This document shows, one piece after another, positions 38,228 to 46,222 of a stretch of DNA of 64,000 nt (position 1 is its first letter; each line of letters begins with the position of its first letter). Position numbers and translations under genes: made by a program. The notes under the pieces were generated by a model, which ran no database searches, was not told where the DNA came from, and was given only the letters and a program-made list of their open reading frames with translations. The stretch covers positions 1 to 64,000 of the forward strand of contig JBILML010000007.1 in NCBI GenBank assembly GCA_044375555.1, read 5' to 3'. Source of the stretch: UBA967 sp044375555 (GTDB lineage Bacteria; Verrucomicrobiota; Verrucomicrobiia; Chthoniobacterales; Terrimicrobiaceae).

Positions 38228-38794
38228 ATGAAAAAACTCCTCATCACCCTCACCGCATCCGCCATCGCCCTCACCGCCAACGCGGGAACCACGAAGCCAG
38301 CTAAAACCGAAGCCGCTCCCAGCAAAACTGCGGAAGCTGCCAAGGCCACTGGCAAAGACGCCGCCGGCACCGTGAAAGGCACCGCGAAAAACGCGGCGAC
38401 CACAACTGGGAATGCCGCCGTCGGCACCGCCGCCACTGCCGGATCCGCTGTTGGAACCGTCGTCAACACAGCGAAGACCGCTGGCGAGACGGTTGTCGAT
38501 ACTGGCAAGGCTGCCATCAACAAGAACCCAATCAAAGGCGCGGCGAACGCTGTGGAAACTGCCGCCGAGGGCGCTCTCAAAACAACCGGCGCGGCCGTGG
38601 GCGGAACGCTCAAGACGGCTGCCGACGCGACCGAAACCGCTCTCGGAGCCGCCGCCGACACCACCGTCACCGGCGCTGGCGCCGTGAAGGGTGCCGTGAA
38701 AACCACCGAAGGCGCTGCCAAGACCGCCGGAAGCGCCGCGGTCGAAGCCGGCAAGAAAGCTGCCGACACCGTCGCTCCCAAAAAAGCGAACTAA
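38228..38794 (+). CDS. Exported Ala/Thr/Lys-rich repetitive protein (LEA/apolipoprotein-like)
   Basis: 188 residues. Cleavable signal peptide (MKKLLITLTASAIALTANA), then nearly the whole protein is Ala, Gly, Thr, Lys and Val in short imperfect periods (for example GTVKGTAKNAA, GTVVNTAKTAGE, GALKTTGAAVGG, GAVKGAVKTTEGAA). An 11-residue-like amphipathic pattern resembles LEA or apolipoprotein repeats. No Cys, Trp or catalytic motif. Probably periplasmic and extended or conditionally helical. Framed by a good promoter and a strong terminator as a monocistronic unit. Confidence 0.75.
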   Translation: MKKLLITLTASAIALTANAGTTKPAKTEAAPSKTAEAAKATGKDAAGTVKGTAKNAATTTGNAAVGTAATAGSAVGTVVNTAKTAGETVVDTGKAAINKNPIKGAANAVETAAEGALKTTGAAVGGTLKTAADATETALGAAADTTVTGAGAVKGAVKTTEGAAKTAGSAAVEAGKKAADTVAPKKAN

Positions 38795-38815
38795 CCCGGA
38801 ACGCTGTTCCTTTTC

Positions 38816-38857
38816 AAAAAACCGCCGCCAACGACCTTGGCGGCGGTTTTTATTTTT
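38816..38857 (+). terminator. Bidirectional intrinsic terminator
   Basis: ACCGCCGCCAA (38821-38831) pairs with TTGGCGGCGGT (38837-38847) around CGACC, flanked by five A on the left and TTTTATTTTTT on the right. It serves the Ala-rich gene and, being A/T-flanked on both sides, also the convergent lpxK, whose stop is at 38859-38857. Confidence 0.92.
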
Positions 38858-40047
38858 TAGTAAAGCCGCGCCGGGATTTTGTAGCCTCCGGGCTGCGTGA
38901 GGCGCTCGACGAGGCGGGTCCAAGTTTCCTGACCGGCGAGGATTTCGATCTCCACACGCATGTAGAGGATCGGCACCTCGGGATTCATGATGCGAGGAAT
39001 GCGGACGGCGTCCTTCTCGGTGGTAATGACGGCATCGACATTGCGGCGGGCGCAGCGGCGGACGAAGCGCTCGATTTCCTTGAGCGAATAGCGGTGGTGG
39101 TCGGCGTAGCTCTGGGTGAGTTCGATCTCGGCGCCGAGCGCGGCGAGGGCTTGCTCGAAACTCTCGGGAACCGCGATGCCGCTGAGAGCGCCGATTTTGA
39201 GGCCCTTGAGATAATCCAGCGGGCGAACCTCGCCGGTGACGAAATCCTTCAGGTGCTTCGGGCGGTGGGTGCACTCGATGATGTCGGCGGTGCGGTTGTA
39301 GCGGCGGATGCGGCTGATGATCTCGGAGTTGTCCGAGCCGTCGCACTTGGTGAGGAAAATGTGGGTGGCGCGGCGGAGGTTCGCGGGCGGCTCGCGGAGG
39401 GTTCCGCGCGGGAGCATGTGCTCGTTGCCGAACGGCGCCTGCCGGTCGATGAGCGTGATCTCGAGGCCGTGGCGCATTTTCACATACTGGAAGCCGTCAT
39501 CGAGGATCAGCACATCGGACCCGAATTCCTCGATCGCGTGGATGCCACTGCGCACGCGGTCGCGGTCCACCAACACGACGACGCCGCGGAGGTTGTTCGC
39601 CAGCATGAACGGCTCGTCGCCCGCCGTGCGCGAATCGAGCAGGAGCGAGACGCCATCGGAGACGACGCGGGGGGTGAAAACTTTCTTCCGGCGCGTGAAG
39701 CGCTCGATGAGTCGGAGGAGGATAGGTTTGGGAACGCTTTTGTAGCCGCGGCTGAGGATCGCAACACGGCGCCCGCCTTGCTGGAGGGCGCGGGCGAGCA
39801 TTTCGACGACGGGAGTTTTTCCCGTGCCGCCGACGGTGAGGTTGCCCACGCTGATGACGAGCACGCCGTGGGAGTGGCTGCGGAAAATGCGGTGGCGATA
39901 AAGCGCGAGTCGGGTTTGGACGATGGCCCGGTAAATTTTGGCGAGACCTGCGAGGAAGAGCCGCAGGATGCCGGCACGCTTGCCCGCGCGACGCTCAAGG
40001 ATGACATCGATGGCGAAGGTTTCGAGGCCCTCGATCCAGCGTCTCAT
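38857..40047 (-). CDS. lpxK: Tetraacyldisaccharide 4'-kinase
   Basis: 396 residues. Phosphorylates the 4' position of the lipid A disaccharide at the inner membrane. Seen: a basic amphipathic N-terminus (LRLFLAGLAKIYRAIVQTRLALYRHR), Walker A VGNLTVGGTGKTPVVE (about 72-87), SRGYKS, DDGFQYVKMRHGLEITLID and a C-terminal VDAVITTEKDAVRIP. A little longer than E. coli LpxK (328). Its ATG overlaps the thrB stop by 4 bp, an uncommon pairing of lipid A and threonine genes. Confidence 0.94.
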   Translation of the reverse strand: MRRWIEGLETFAIDVILERRAGKRAGILRLFLAGLAKIYRAIVQTRLALYRHRIFRSHSHGVLVISVGNLTVGGTGKTPVVEMLARALQQGGRRVAILSRGYKSVPKPILLRLIERFTRRKKVFTPRVVSDGVSLLLDSRTAGDEPFMLANNLRGVVVLVDRDRVRSGIHAIEEFGSDVLILDDGFQYVKMRHGLEITLIDRQAPFGNEHMLPRGTLREPPANLRRATHIFLTKCDGSDNSEIISRIRRYNRTADIIECTHRPKHLKDFVTGEVRPLDYLKGLKIGALSGIAVPESFEQALAALGAEIELTQSYADHHRYSLKEIERFVRRCARRNVDAVITTEKDAVRIPRIMNPEVPILYMRVEIEILAGQETWTRLVERLTQPGGYKIPARLY

Positions 40048-40886
40048 TTTAGGATTCGCACGCCTTGGTTGTCGGCGCGGAGGACGATCGCGCAGGCCGC
40101 GTCGAGGTCGCAGGCGGAGACCATGGCGTTGGCCACGCGGTCTGGTCGCGCGAGCGTGGCGCAGGCGACGGCGGAACCCGCGCCGCTGAGCCAGCCGCCG
40201 AGCGCGCCGGCGGCGCATCCCGCCTCGATCACGCGGTCGAGGAACGGCAGGACCTTCGCGCGGTAGGGCTGGTGGAAGCGGTCGCCGAAGCAGCCAGCGA
40301 GTTTTTTGTAGTCGCCGCTGGCGAAGGCTCCCGCGATGGCGGCGGCGTTGCCGGCGGAAAGAACGGCGTCGGCGAGTGGGAGGGTTTTTGGCAGGAGGTT
40401 GCGGGCTTTTTCGGTCTCGAGTTCGTGAGCAGGGATCAGAAAAACGAATGCCAAATCCTCCCCGACGACATAGCTCTGCACGGGGCCTTTTGCGGGAGCG
40501 ATGCAGAAACCGCCGAAGGCGCCAGGCGCGGCGTTGTCGGGATGGCCCTCGAGTTCCGCGCACAGCTCGAATACCCCGTGGCGTTTCAGGGGCCGGCCGG
40601 CGAGTTCGTTGAGCCCGTGCAAAACGCCGAGACGCACGGTGACGCTGCTGCCGAGGCCGCGCGAGCGGGGGACATCACCCTCGACGCTCCAGTGGAACGC
40701 AAAGGGTTTCGCTTGGGTTTTCCCGAAAAACAAATCCGCCGCTGCGCTGGCCATGTCGCCAAGGGCGGGGCCGCGTCCGCGAACGACGGTGGTCGTGTTG
40801 TAGAGCCGCAGGGCGACACCAAGGCTATCGAAGCCCGGTCCCAAATTCGCCGAAGTCGCCGGCACCCGCACGCGCACGCTGTTCAT
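40044..40886 (-). CDS. thrB: Homoserine kinase
   Basis: 280 residues. GHMP kinase that phosphorylates homoserine in threonine synthesis. Seen: RVRVPATSANLGPGFDSLGVAL (N-terminal motif), the ATP loop PRSRGLGSSVTVRLG, GHPDNAAPGAFGG and the C-terminal GGWLSGAGSAVAC. The second codon Asn and the MNSVRVRVPA start agree with the family start. No other thr gene is near. Divergent from the GT4 gene with 113 bp between the starts. Confidence 0.93.
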   Translation of the reverse strand: MNSVRVRVPATSANLGPGFDSLGVALRLYNTTTVVRGRGPALGDMASAAADLFFGKTQAKPFAFHWSVEGDVPRSRGLGSSVTVRLGVLHGLNELAGRPLKRHGVFELCAELEGHPDNAAPGAFGGFCIAPAKGPVQSYVVGEDLAFVFLIPAHELETEKARNLLPKTLPLADAVLSAGNAAAIAGAFASGDYKKLAGCFGDRFHQPYRAKVLPFLDRVIEAGCAAGALGGWLSGAGSAVACATLARPDRVANAMVSACDLDAACAIVLRADNQGVRILK

Positions 40887-40999
40887 CAGGGCGGTTTTTC
40901 CAGAATTCGACCGCGCCCGCAACGACATCTTTGGAATCCATGCGCGGTTGGGGACTTCACCCCATGGGAAAATCTCGCCCGGCTTGCGAAAACCTCGGC

Positions 41000-43270
41000 A
41001 TGTCGGAACGCCAAGCCAGCAAGGTCGCCATCGTCGGCAACTACCCACCGCGAAAGTGCGGCATCGCCACCTTCACCAGCGATCTGCGGAGCGCGCTCGA
41101 GGAAATGGAAAACGGCTGGCCCTGCCCGGTGGTGGCGGTTACCGAGCCCGGCGGCGACTACGCTTACCCGCCCGAGGTGCGATTCGAAATTCCCGAGGAC
41201 GACGCCCCTTCCTACCTGCGCGCGGCGGAGTTTTTGAAAGTCTCCCACGCCGATGTGATTTGCCTGCAACACGAGTTCGGCATCTTCGGCGGACCCGCCG
41301 GAAGTTATATCAACACCCTCCTGCGCCGCGCAGGGATTCCCACGGTCACCACGCTCCACACGGTGCTCGCAAAGCCGGAGCCCGATCAGAAGCGGGCGTT
41401 CGAGGAATTGGTGGATTGCTCGAGCAAGCTGGTCGTGATGACGGAAAAAGGCGCGTCGCTGCTGCGCGAAGTCCACGGCATTTCAGAGGAAAAAATCTCC
41501 GTCATCCCGCACGGCATTCCCGACATCCCCTTCGTGGATCCGAATTTTTACAAGGACCAGTTCGGCGTGGCCGGACGGCCGGTTTTGCTGACCTTCGGCC
41601 TGCTCTCGCCCGGCAAGGGCATCGAATACGGCATCCGCGCCCTGCCGCGCATCGCTATGGAGCATCCCGGGGTGGTTTACATCATCCTCGGCGCCACGCA
41701 TCCGAACCTCCTGCGGCGCGAGGGCGAGCGCTACCGGCATTCGCTCGAGGACCTCGCCCGCGAACTCGGGGTGGAGAAAAATGTCATGTTCGTGAACCGC
41801 TATGTGGAGTCGGCGGAGTTGTGCGAGTTCATCGGCGCGGCGGACATCTACCTCACGCCCTACTTGAACGAATCGCAAATCACCTCGGGCACTCTCTCTT
41901 ACTGCTTTGGAGCGGGAAAGGCCGTGGTCTCGACGCCCTATTGGCACGCTGCCGAACTCCTGCGCGACGGCCGCGGCGAGCTGGTGCCATTCCGCGACGC
42001 GGAGGCGATCGCCACGGCGGTGCTGGGGATTTTCGAGGACCAGCCACGCCTCCACGCGATGAGGAAACAAGCCTACCTCGCCGGGCGCGAAATGGTTTGG
42101 CCGGAGGTCGGCCGCGCCTACGCGCGGGTTTTCGATGAGGCGCGCCAGCTTTTCCAAATCCGCAGCCGCCCACGCGGGCGCACCCCAAATCCTCGCGCCT
42201 CCGGAGAAAGCCTCCCGCCGTGGAGCTTCGGACACCTTTTTCGAATGAGCGATTCCACCGGGATTTTCCAGCACGCCATCCACACCGTGCCGTGGTTCGA
42301 TCACGGGTATTGCACCGATGACAACGCGCGCGCGCTGATCCTTGCCACGCTCCTCGAGGAACTCGGCGAGGGCGGGGAGGAAATCCAGTGCCTGCAAACC
42401 GCCGCCGCCGCGTTTCTCCAGCACGCCTTCTCTCCGGAGCTGGGCCGTTTCCGGAACTTCATGGGATTCGACCGTCGATGGATCGAGGAGAGCGGCTCCG
42501 AGGACAGCCACGGTCGCGCTCTCTGGGCGCTCGGCACGATGGTCGGCCGCGCCGCCAACCCGGACCTCCGCACCTGGGCGGCCTCGTTGATGGAACGCGC
42601 GCTCCCTGCTGTCAGCGACTTCACCTCGCCGCGCGCGTGGGCGTTTACCCTGCTCGGCCTGCACGAATATTTCCGCACGCTCCACGGCGATCTTCTCGCC
42701 GACCGCCAAAGGGAGGATTTGTCGGGAAAACTTCTCGCGTTGTTTGAGGGCAACGCGGCCCCGGACTGGCCATGGGGCGAGGACATCGTGGCCTACGACA
42801 ACGCGCGCCTGCCGCAGGCGTTGATCCTCGCCGGCCGCTTCACAGGGAACGACCGCATGAAAAAACGCGGCCTCGAGGCGCTCGATTGGCTCATGGAAAT
42901 CCAATCCGCCGGCCCGGGTCACTTCCGCCCCGTGGGATCGAATGGATTCCTGCTTCGTGGCGGCCAGCCTGCTCTCCACGACCAGCAACCGCTCGAGGCC
43001 GCCGCCTCCGTGGGAGCCTGCATCGAGGCGTTCAACGCCACGGGCGATCCGCGCTGGAAACACTCCGCGCAACGCGCTTTCGAGTGGTTCCTCGGCGCGA
43101 ATGATCTCCGGCTTTCACTCTACGACCACGAGACAGGCGGTTGCCGCGATGGCCTCCACGAAAGCCGCGCGAACCGCAACCAAGGCGCGGAATCCACCCT
43201 GTCGTTCCTTCTCGCCCGCGCCGAAATCCAAACCCTCCACACCGCCGCGCCTGCCGTGTGCCTCTTGTAA
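41000..43270 (+). CDS. GT4 glycosyltransferase fused to an alpha/alpha-barrel domain
   Basis: 756 residues. N-terminal GT-B glycosyltransferase (1-400): NYPPRKCGIATFTSDLR, LQHEFGIFGG, VIPHGIPDIPF, LLSPGKGIEYGI and NESQITSGTLSYCFGAGKAVVSTPY (acceptor and nucleotide sites). The C-terminal half (about 415-756), with HTVPWFDHGYCTDDNARAL, LGRFRNFMGFDR, WPWGEDIVAYDNARLPQALI and DHETGGCRDGL, looks like an (alpha/alpha) toroid as in some glycoside hydrolases. Followed 5 nt later by a GH130-like gene; together they probably build or turn over a mannose-type glycan. Specificity unknown. Confidence 0.85.
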   Translation: MSERQASKVAIVGNYPPRKCGIATFTSDLRSALEEMENGWPCPVVAVTEPGGDYAYPPEVRFEIPEDDAPSYLRAAEFLKVSHADVICLQHEFGIFGGPAGSYINTLLRRAGIPTVTTLHTVLAKPEPDQKRAFEELVDCSSKLVVMTEKGASLLREVHGISEEKISVIPHGIPDIPFVDPNFYKDQFGVAGRPVLLTFGLLSPGKGIEYGIRALPRIAMEHPGVVYIILGATHPNLLRREGERYRHSLEDLARELGVEKNVMFVNRYVESAELCEFIGAADIYLTPYLNESQITSGTLSYCFGAGKAVVSTPYWHAAELLRDGRGELVPFRDAEAIATAVLGIFEDQPRLHAMRKQAYLAGREMVWPEVGRAYARVFDEARQLFQIRSRPRGRTPNPRASGESLPPWSFGHLFRMSDSTGIFQHAIHTVPWFDHGYCTDDNARALILATLLEELGEGGEEIQCLQTAAAAFLQHAFSPELGRFRNFMGFDRRWIEESGSEDSHGRALWALGTMVGRAANPDLRTWAASLMERALPAVSDFTSPRAWAFTLLGLHEYFRTLHGDLLADRQREDLSGKLLALFEGNAAPDWPWGEDIVAYDNARLPQALILAGRFTGNDRMKKRGLEALDWLMEIQSAGPGHFRPVGSNGFLLRGGQPALHDQQPLEAAASVGACIEAFNATGDPRWKHSAQRAFEWFLGANDLRLSLYDHETGGCRDGLHESRANRNQGAESTLSFLLARAEIQTLHTAAPAVCLL

Positions 43271-43275
43271 AAACC

Positions 43276-44769
43276 ATGTCTCTCGAATCCAAAATCCGCC
43301 GCCTCCCCATCACCATCGATCCCGACCCGCGCCGCGTTCTTTTGCGGCCGTTCATCCCCTCGCTCATCGTCAAACCCTTCTCCGTCCCCGAACCAAATCC
43401 TCGCGTGGTCAGCCTCTTTTCCCGGGTCATGCACATGGATGAGGCCTCGGTGAAAGCCAAGCTCGACGAGGTTTTCTCCGACTTCCTCGGCCGTCACGGG
43501 CGGCTCCACGACATCTTCGCCGAGCGCTTCGAGCAAGTCCGCCATCTACTGCCCACCGACCAGGAGCTCACCGAGCCACGCCGTATTTTGCTCGGCTCGT
43601 ATTTTACGAACGAATACTCGCTGGAATCCACCGCACTCTTCAATCCCGGCATCTTCCCCTCCCCCGACCAAAGCGGCCTCCAGCCTGGCGAGTGCCGTGT
43701 GATCCTCAGCCTCCGCGCCACCGGCGAGGGCCACATTTCCTCGATCACTTTCCGCTGCGGCATCCTCGATTCCGAGGCGAACCTGCGGCTCGATCCCGTC
43801 TCGCGCTATGTCCAGCAACCCCGCCCCCAGCCTGCCGCGCGCTACGATCTCGCGACCTTCCGGCGGAAACTCCAAGAGCTTGGCGTGGAATTCGAGGCCG
43901 TGGGCCTGGCCACGCAGGGTCTGGCTCCGGGGTTTTTGATGAGCGATCTCGTGAACCTCGTCCGCCGCATTCGCTCCGGCGCCGACGAGCCCGGCGTGAA
44001 GCGAGCCGCCGAGCGGGCGTTGCTGCTCGCGCAGTCGAACTACACCGTAGTTTTTCCCGAGGGGCTGGATATTTCCGAGAAAATCCTCTTCCCCTACTCG
44101 CAAGGTGAGATGAACGGCATCGAGGACGCCCGCTTCGTGCCCTTCCGCGAGGACGACGGTTCGACCACCTACATGGCCACCTACACCGCCTACGACGGAA
44201 ATGTCGTCCTCCCGCAAATGGTCCACACGCGCGACTTTCGGGAGTTTTCCATCTGCACCCTCAACGGCCCCGCCATCCGCAACAAAGGCCTCGCGCTTTT
44301 CCCCAGAAAAATCCACGGCCAATACGCCATGCTCGGCCGACAGGACGGCGAAAATATCCACCTCATGTTTTCGGACCACCTGCACTTTTGGTATGAGTCC
44401 CAAGTGTTGATCCGGCCCACGCACCCGTGGGAATTCGTGCAACTCGGCAACTGCGGCTCGCCGATCGAAACCAGCGCTGGCTGGCTCGTCATCACGCACG
44501 GCGTCGGCCCCATGCGCAAATACTGCCTCGGCGCCGTCCTCCTCGATCTCCACGACCCCTCGCGCGTCATCGGCCGCCTGCGCGAACCCCTCCTCCGCCC
44601 CGCCCCCGACGAACGCGAAGGCTATGTGCCCAATGTCGTCTACAGTTGCGGCGCCATGATCCACGGCCCAAACCTCATCCTCCCCTACGCCCGCTCCGAC
44701 ACCTCCTCCCGCATCGCCATCATCCCCCTGGCCGATGTGCTCGAGGGGCTGACTGGCCGCTCGGGGTAG
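43276..44769 (+). CDS. GH130-family glycosidase/phosphorylase-related protein
   Basis: 497 residues. The five-bladed GH130 (DUF377) pattern is readable: YSQGEMNGIEDARFVPF (with the family's ED-R), TYMATYTAYDG, FPRKIHGQYAMLGRQDGENI, WEFVQLGNCGSPIETSAGWLVITHGVG and YSCGAMIHGPNLILPYARSD. An N-terminal extension (1-150) is helical. GH130 enzymes are mannosyl phosphorylases or hydrolases. The downstream position after a GT4 fusion argues for a dedicated glycan pathway. ATG 43276 follows the previous stop by 5 nt. Confidence 0.85.
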   Translation: MSLESKIRRLPITIDPDPRRVLLRPFIPSLIVKPFSVPEPNPRVVSLFSRVMHMDEASVKAKLDEVFSDFLGRHGRLHDIFAERFEQVRHLLPTDQELTEPRRILLGSYFTNEYSLESTALFNPGIFPSPDQSGLQPGECRVILSLRATGEGHISSITFRCGILDSEANLRLDPVSRYVQQPRPQPAARYDLATFRRKLQELGVEFEAVGLATQGLAPGFLMSDLVNLVRRIRSGADEPGVKRAAERALLLAQSNYTVVFPEGLDISEKILFPYSQGEMNGIEDARFVPFREDDGSTTYMATYTAYDGNVVLPQMVHTRDFREFSICTLNGPAIRNKGLALFPRKIHGQYAMLGRQDGENIHLMFSDHLHFWYESQVLIRPTHPWEFVQLGNCGSPIETSAGWLVITHGVGPMRKYCLGAVLLDLHDPSRVIGRLREPLLRPAPDEREGYVPNVVYSCGAMIHGPNLILPYARSDTSSRIAIIPLADVLEGLTGRSG

Positions 44770-44808
44770 AGATCAAACCAAAAGCAGCCTGATTTAGGAC
44801 TTTTGAAT

Positions 44809-44831
44809 GTAGCGCGGGCGTCTTGCCTGCG
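44809..44831. repeat. Single GTAG hairpin (CGCGGGCG family)
   Basis: GTAG at 44809-44812 is followed by CGCGGGCG-TCT-TGCCTGCG (44813-44831), an 8-bp stem with wobble pairs. Same family as the pairs at 45700-45762 and 49000-49062. It sits where the toxin partner of the adjacent antitoxin gene would be expected. Confidence 0.7.
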
Positions 44832-44849
44832 AGCGCAAGTCGTTCGATG

Positions 44850-45089
44850 TCAATCGAATTTCTGCCTCAACTCCATACGAACACTGTGCCAGTCCTCGGA
44901 AACGGATTCCCGCGCCAGCCATTCGCCGCCGCGAGATGCAAGTTCCTCGTCGTGCCAAGTTGGCGGCCCTTGCTTTTCCAATTCCCCGCTCATGGAACAC
45001 CACAAACGCTCCATCAACCGGAGCCGTTGCGAGATATCTAACTGAGAAATGTCAATTTGCTCGGCAACCATGAAAAAATGCTCATCCAC
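44850..45089 (-). CDS. Orphan addiction-module antitoxin-like protein
   Basis: 79 residues from GTG 45089, or 73 from ATG 45071. LRLMERLWCSM and PTWHDEELASRGGEWLAR...SVRMELRQKF match the putative addiction module component family (PF09720), small acidic proteins normally followed by a ParE/RelE toxin. No toxin gene follows: 44770-44849 holds only a REP hairpin. The 5' part is duplicated at 47758-47790, which supports past rearrangement here. Regulation unknown. Confidence 0.7.
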   Translation of the reverse strand: MDEHFFMVAEQIDISQLDISQRLRLMERLWCSMSGELEKQGPPTWHDEELASRGGEWLARESVSEDWHSVRMELRQKFD

Positions 45090-45187
45090 CCAACTCAGCC
45101 GGTCAACGGCAAAGTTGGACCGTTTTTAATATACCTCGTCAGCTCCGCGCCTTTGACCAATTCAAATATGTCAATATGTGGGACTCT
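45051..45187. repeat. Direct repeat R1, copy 1, ending in a decayed transposase terminus
   Basis: About 135 bp shared with 47758-47893: TTTGCTCGGCAACCA, then ATGCTCATCCACCCAACT, CCGGTCAACGGCAA, CAGCTCCGCGCC and TTCAAATATGT-AATATGTGGGACT. The identity covers the antitoxin 5' end and continues upstream of it. In this copy the terminus (45161-45185) is broken after GGGACT. Confidence 0.75.
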
Positions 45188-45229
45188 TTAATTGCGTAAG
45201 AAAAAGATCGGTGGCTGATAGTTTCCGAA

Positions 45230-45655
45230 ATGCTTGACGAAATGGGGCAGAAGATGTTTCTGGAACTCGTGAAAATCGAATCATCCCTCAAACTAGCAGC
45301 AGGTATTTTTTTGATTGTCTTGGTAGCAGGCTGCACATACGGCAATAAAGTTGCCTATGACAGCGTAAAGCGCACCAAAAAGTCTCCTGATCAGATACAA
45401 GTTTTTGAGGCTAGAGATGTGAAGCGTGCTTACAGGGTTATTGGATTAGTATCATCTGACTCATATTACATGCACTCCGCTTTGAAGGCGATTCGCAAGG
45501 AAGCTGGTGAGCTCGGAGCCGATGCTATCATCGACTTTGGACCCAACGGAAACCAAACTGGAATGGGATACGGTTATGGCTCAGGCATGGGAGTTATGGG
45601 AATTGGAGCCTCCTACAATACTGGGTTTGCTGCTAAAGCCATTGTTTGGGAATAA
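45230..45655 (+). CDS. Small lipoprotein, heavy-metal-binding/YbjQ-like core
   Basis: 141 residues, or 133 if the third ATG (45254) is used. Lipobox LVAGC follows a hydrophobic stretch (LKLAAGIFLIVLVAG). The core RAYRVIGLVSSDSYYMHSALKAIRKEAGELGADAIIDF resembles the UPF0145/YbjQ-type fold, and the C-terminal GMGYGYGSGMGVMGIGASYN is Gly/Met-rich. Its AT content is clearly higher than that of its neighbours, consistent with recent acquisition. Function unknown. Confidence 0.65.
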   Translation: MLDEMGQKMFLELVKIESSLKLAAGIFLIVLVAGCTYGNKVAYDSVKRTKKSPDQIQVFEARDVKRAYRVIGLVSSDSYYMHSALKAIRKEAGELGADAIIDFGPNGNQTGMGYGYGSGMGVMGIGASYNTGFAAKAIVWE

Positions 45656-45764
45656 TAATACCAAAGTCTCCAAGATGATGGATTTTCGATGGCTGTTTTG
45701 TAGGTCAGGCGTCTCGCCTGACATCGAACGATTTAAGCCAGCAGGCGGGACGCCCGCGCTACAA
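45656..45764. repeat. REP pair 45700-45762 in the accessory spacer
   Basis: GTAG (45700-45703) precedes a perfect 8-bp hairpin, GTCAGGCG-TCT-CGCCTGAC (45704-45722). A second hairpin in opposite orientation, GCAGGCG-GGA-CGCCCGC (45741-45757), leads to CTAC at 45759-45762. The spacer shares CGAACGATT and similar short words with the pair at 49000. No gene is present in this stretch. Confidence 0.75.
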
Positions 45765-46185
45765 TTCAAATATGTGAATATGTGGGACTGACCCCGGTAG
45801 GGACGCTACCATTAAGCGAGGCGCGTTTGGAGGGACGACCTCCGTGTCGTCCGGGATTTTGGCGTGGTTTGATAGGGCCGCGCTGGGGCGCGGGGGAGTA
45901 GGCGCCGACGGAGCAGCGCCCTCCAGTTCGGTTTCGAGGGGCGCTGACGCGCCAAATTGAGATGGGATTCAATTCCCGCGAGGAGGGACCATCTACAAGC
46001 CAGATTTATCAAGAAACTGCCTCGCTGCCGCCTGAAGCTCATTCCATCGCGGAAAGAGTGGATCGGCGGCGTGAAGAATGTGTCGGAGCAGGCTTTTCCA
46101 CTCCAGGATGGCACGCTCGATATCCCCACGACGGATCAAGTCGGTTTCTTTTTCCAGAGCGCGCATTCCGCCGCGGCGGTTGCTT
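45765..46185. repeat. Direct repeat R2, copy 1 (transposase terminus, GGAG hairpin, helicase 3' relic)
   Basis: Starts with a solo transposase terminus (TTCAAATATGTGAATATG, then TGGGACTGACCCC, 45765-45795), continues with GGAG plus GGACGAC-CTCCGT-GTCGTCC (45829-45852), GTAGGCGC (45898-) and then the helicase tail. The same order recurs at 47868-48345 with high identity. The two copies bracket the globin/cyclase operon and are in direct orientation. Confidence 0.85.
45993..46172 (-). pseudogene. Duplicated 3' end of the Ski2-like helicase gene
   Basis: Read on the minus strand it encodes GMRALEKETDLIRRGDIERA, then ILEWKSLLRHILHAADPLF and a terminal ARQFLDKSGL with stop at 45995-45993. The intact helicase (48152-50635) ends with the same sequence apart from a handful of substitutions (T to I, V to L, D to E, TS to SG). 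No start or motor domain is present, so it is a relic. The substitutions show the duplication is not very recent. Confidence 0.85.
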
Positions 46186-46222
46186 CGGCCACGACTTGCC
46201 CTCGGTAGCCTAGCCTGACGCG

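Noticed and set aside
45230..45655. Interpretation of the AT-richer lipoprotein as a phage gene
   Set aside because: No phage genes nearby, and its lipobox and fold point to an ordinary envelope lipoprotein.
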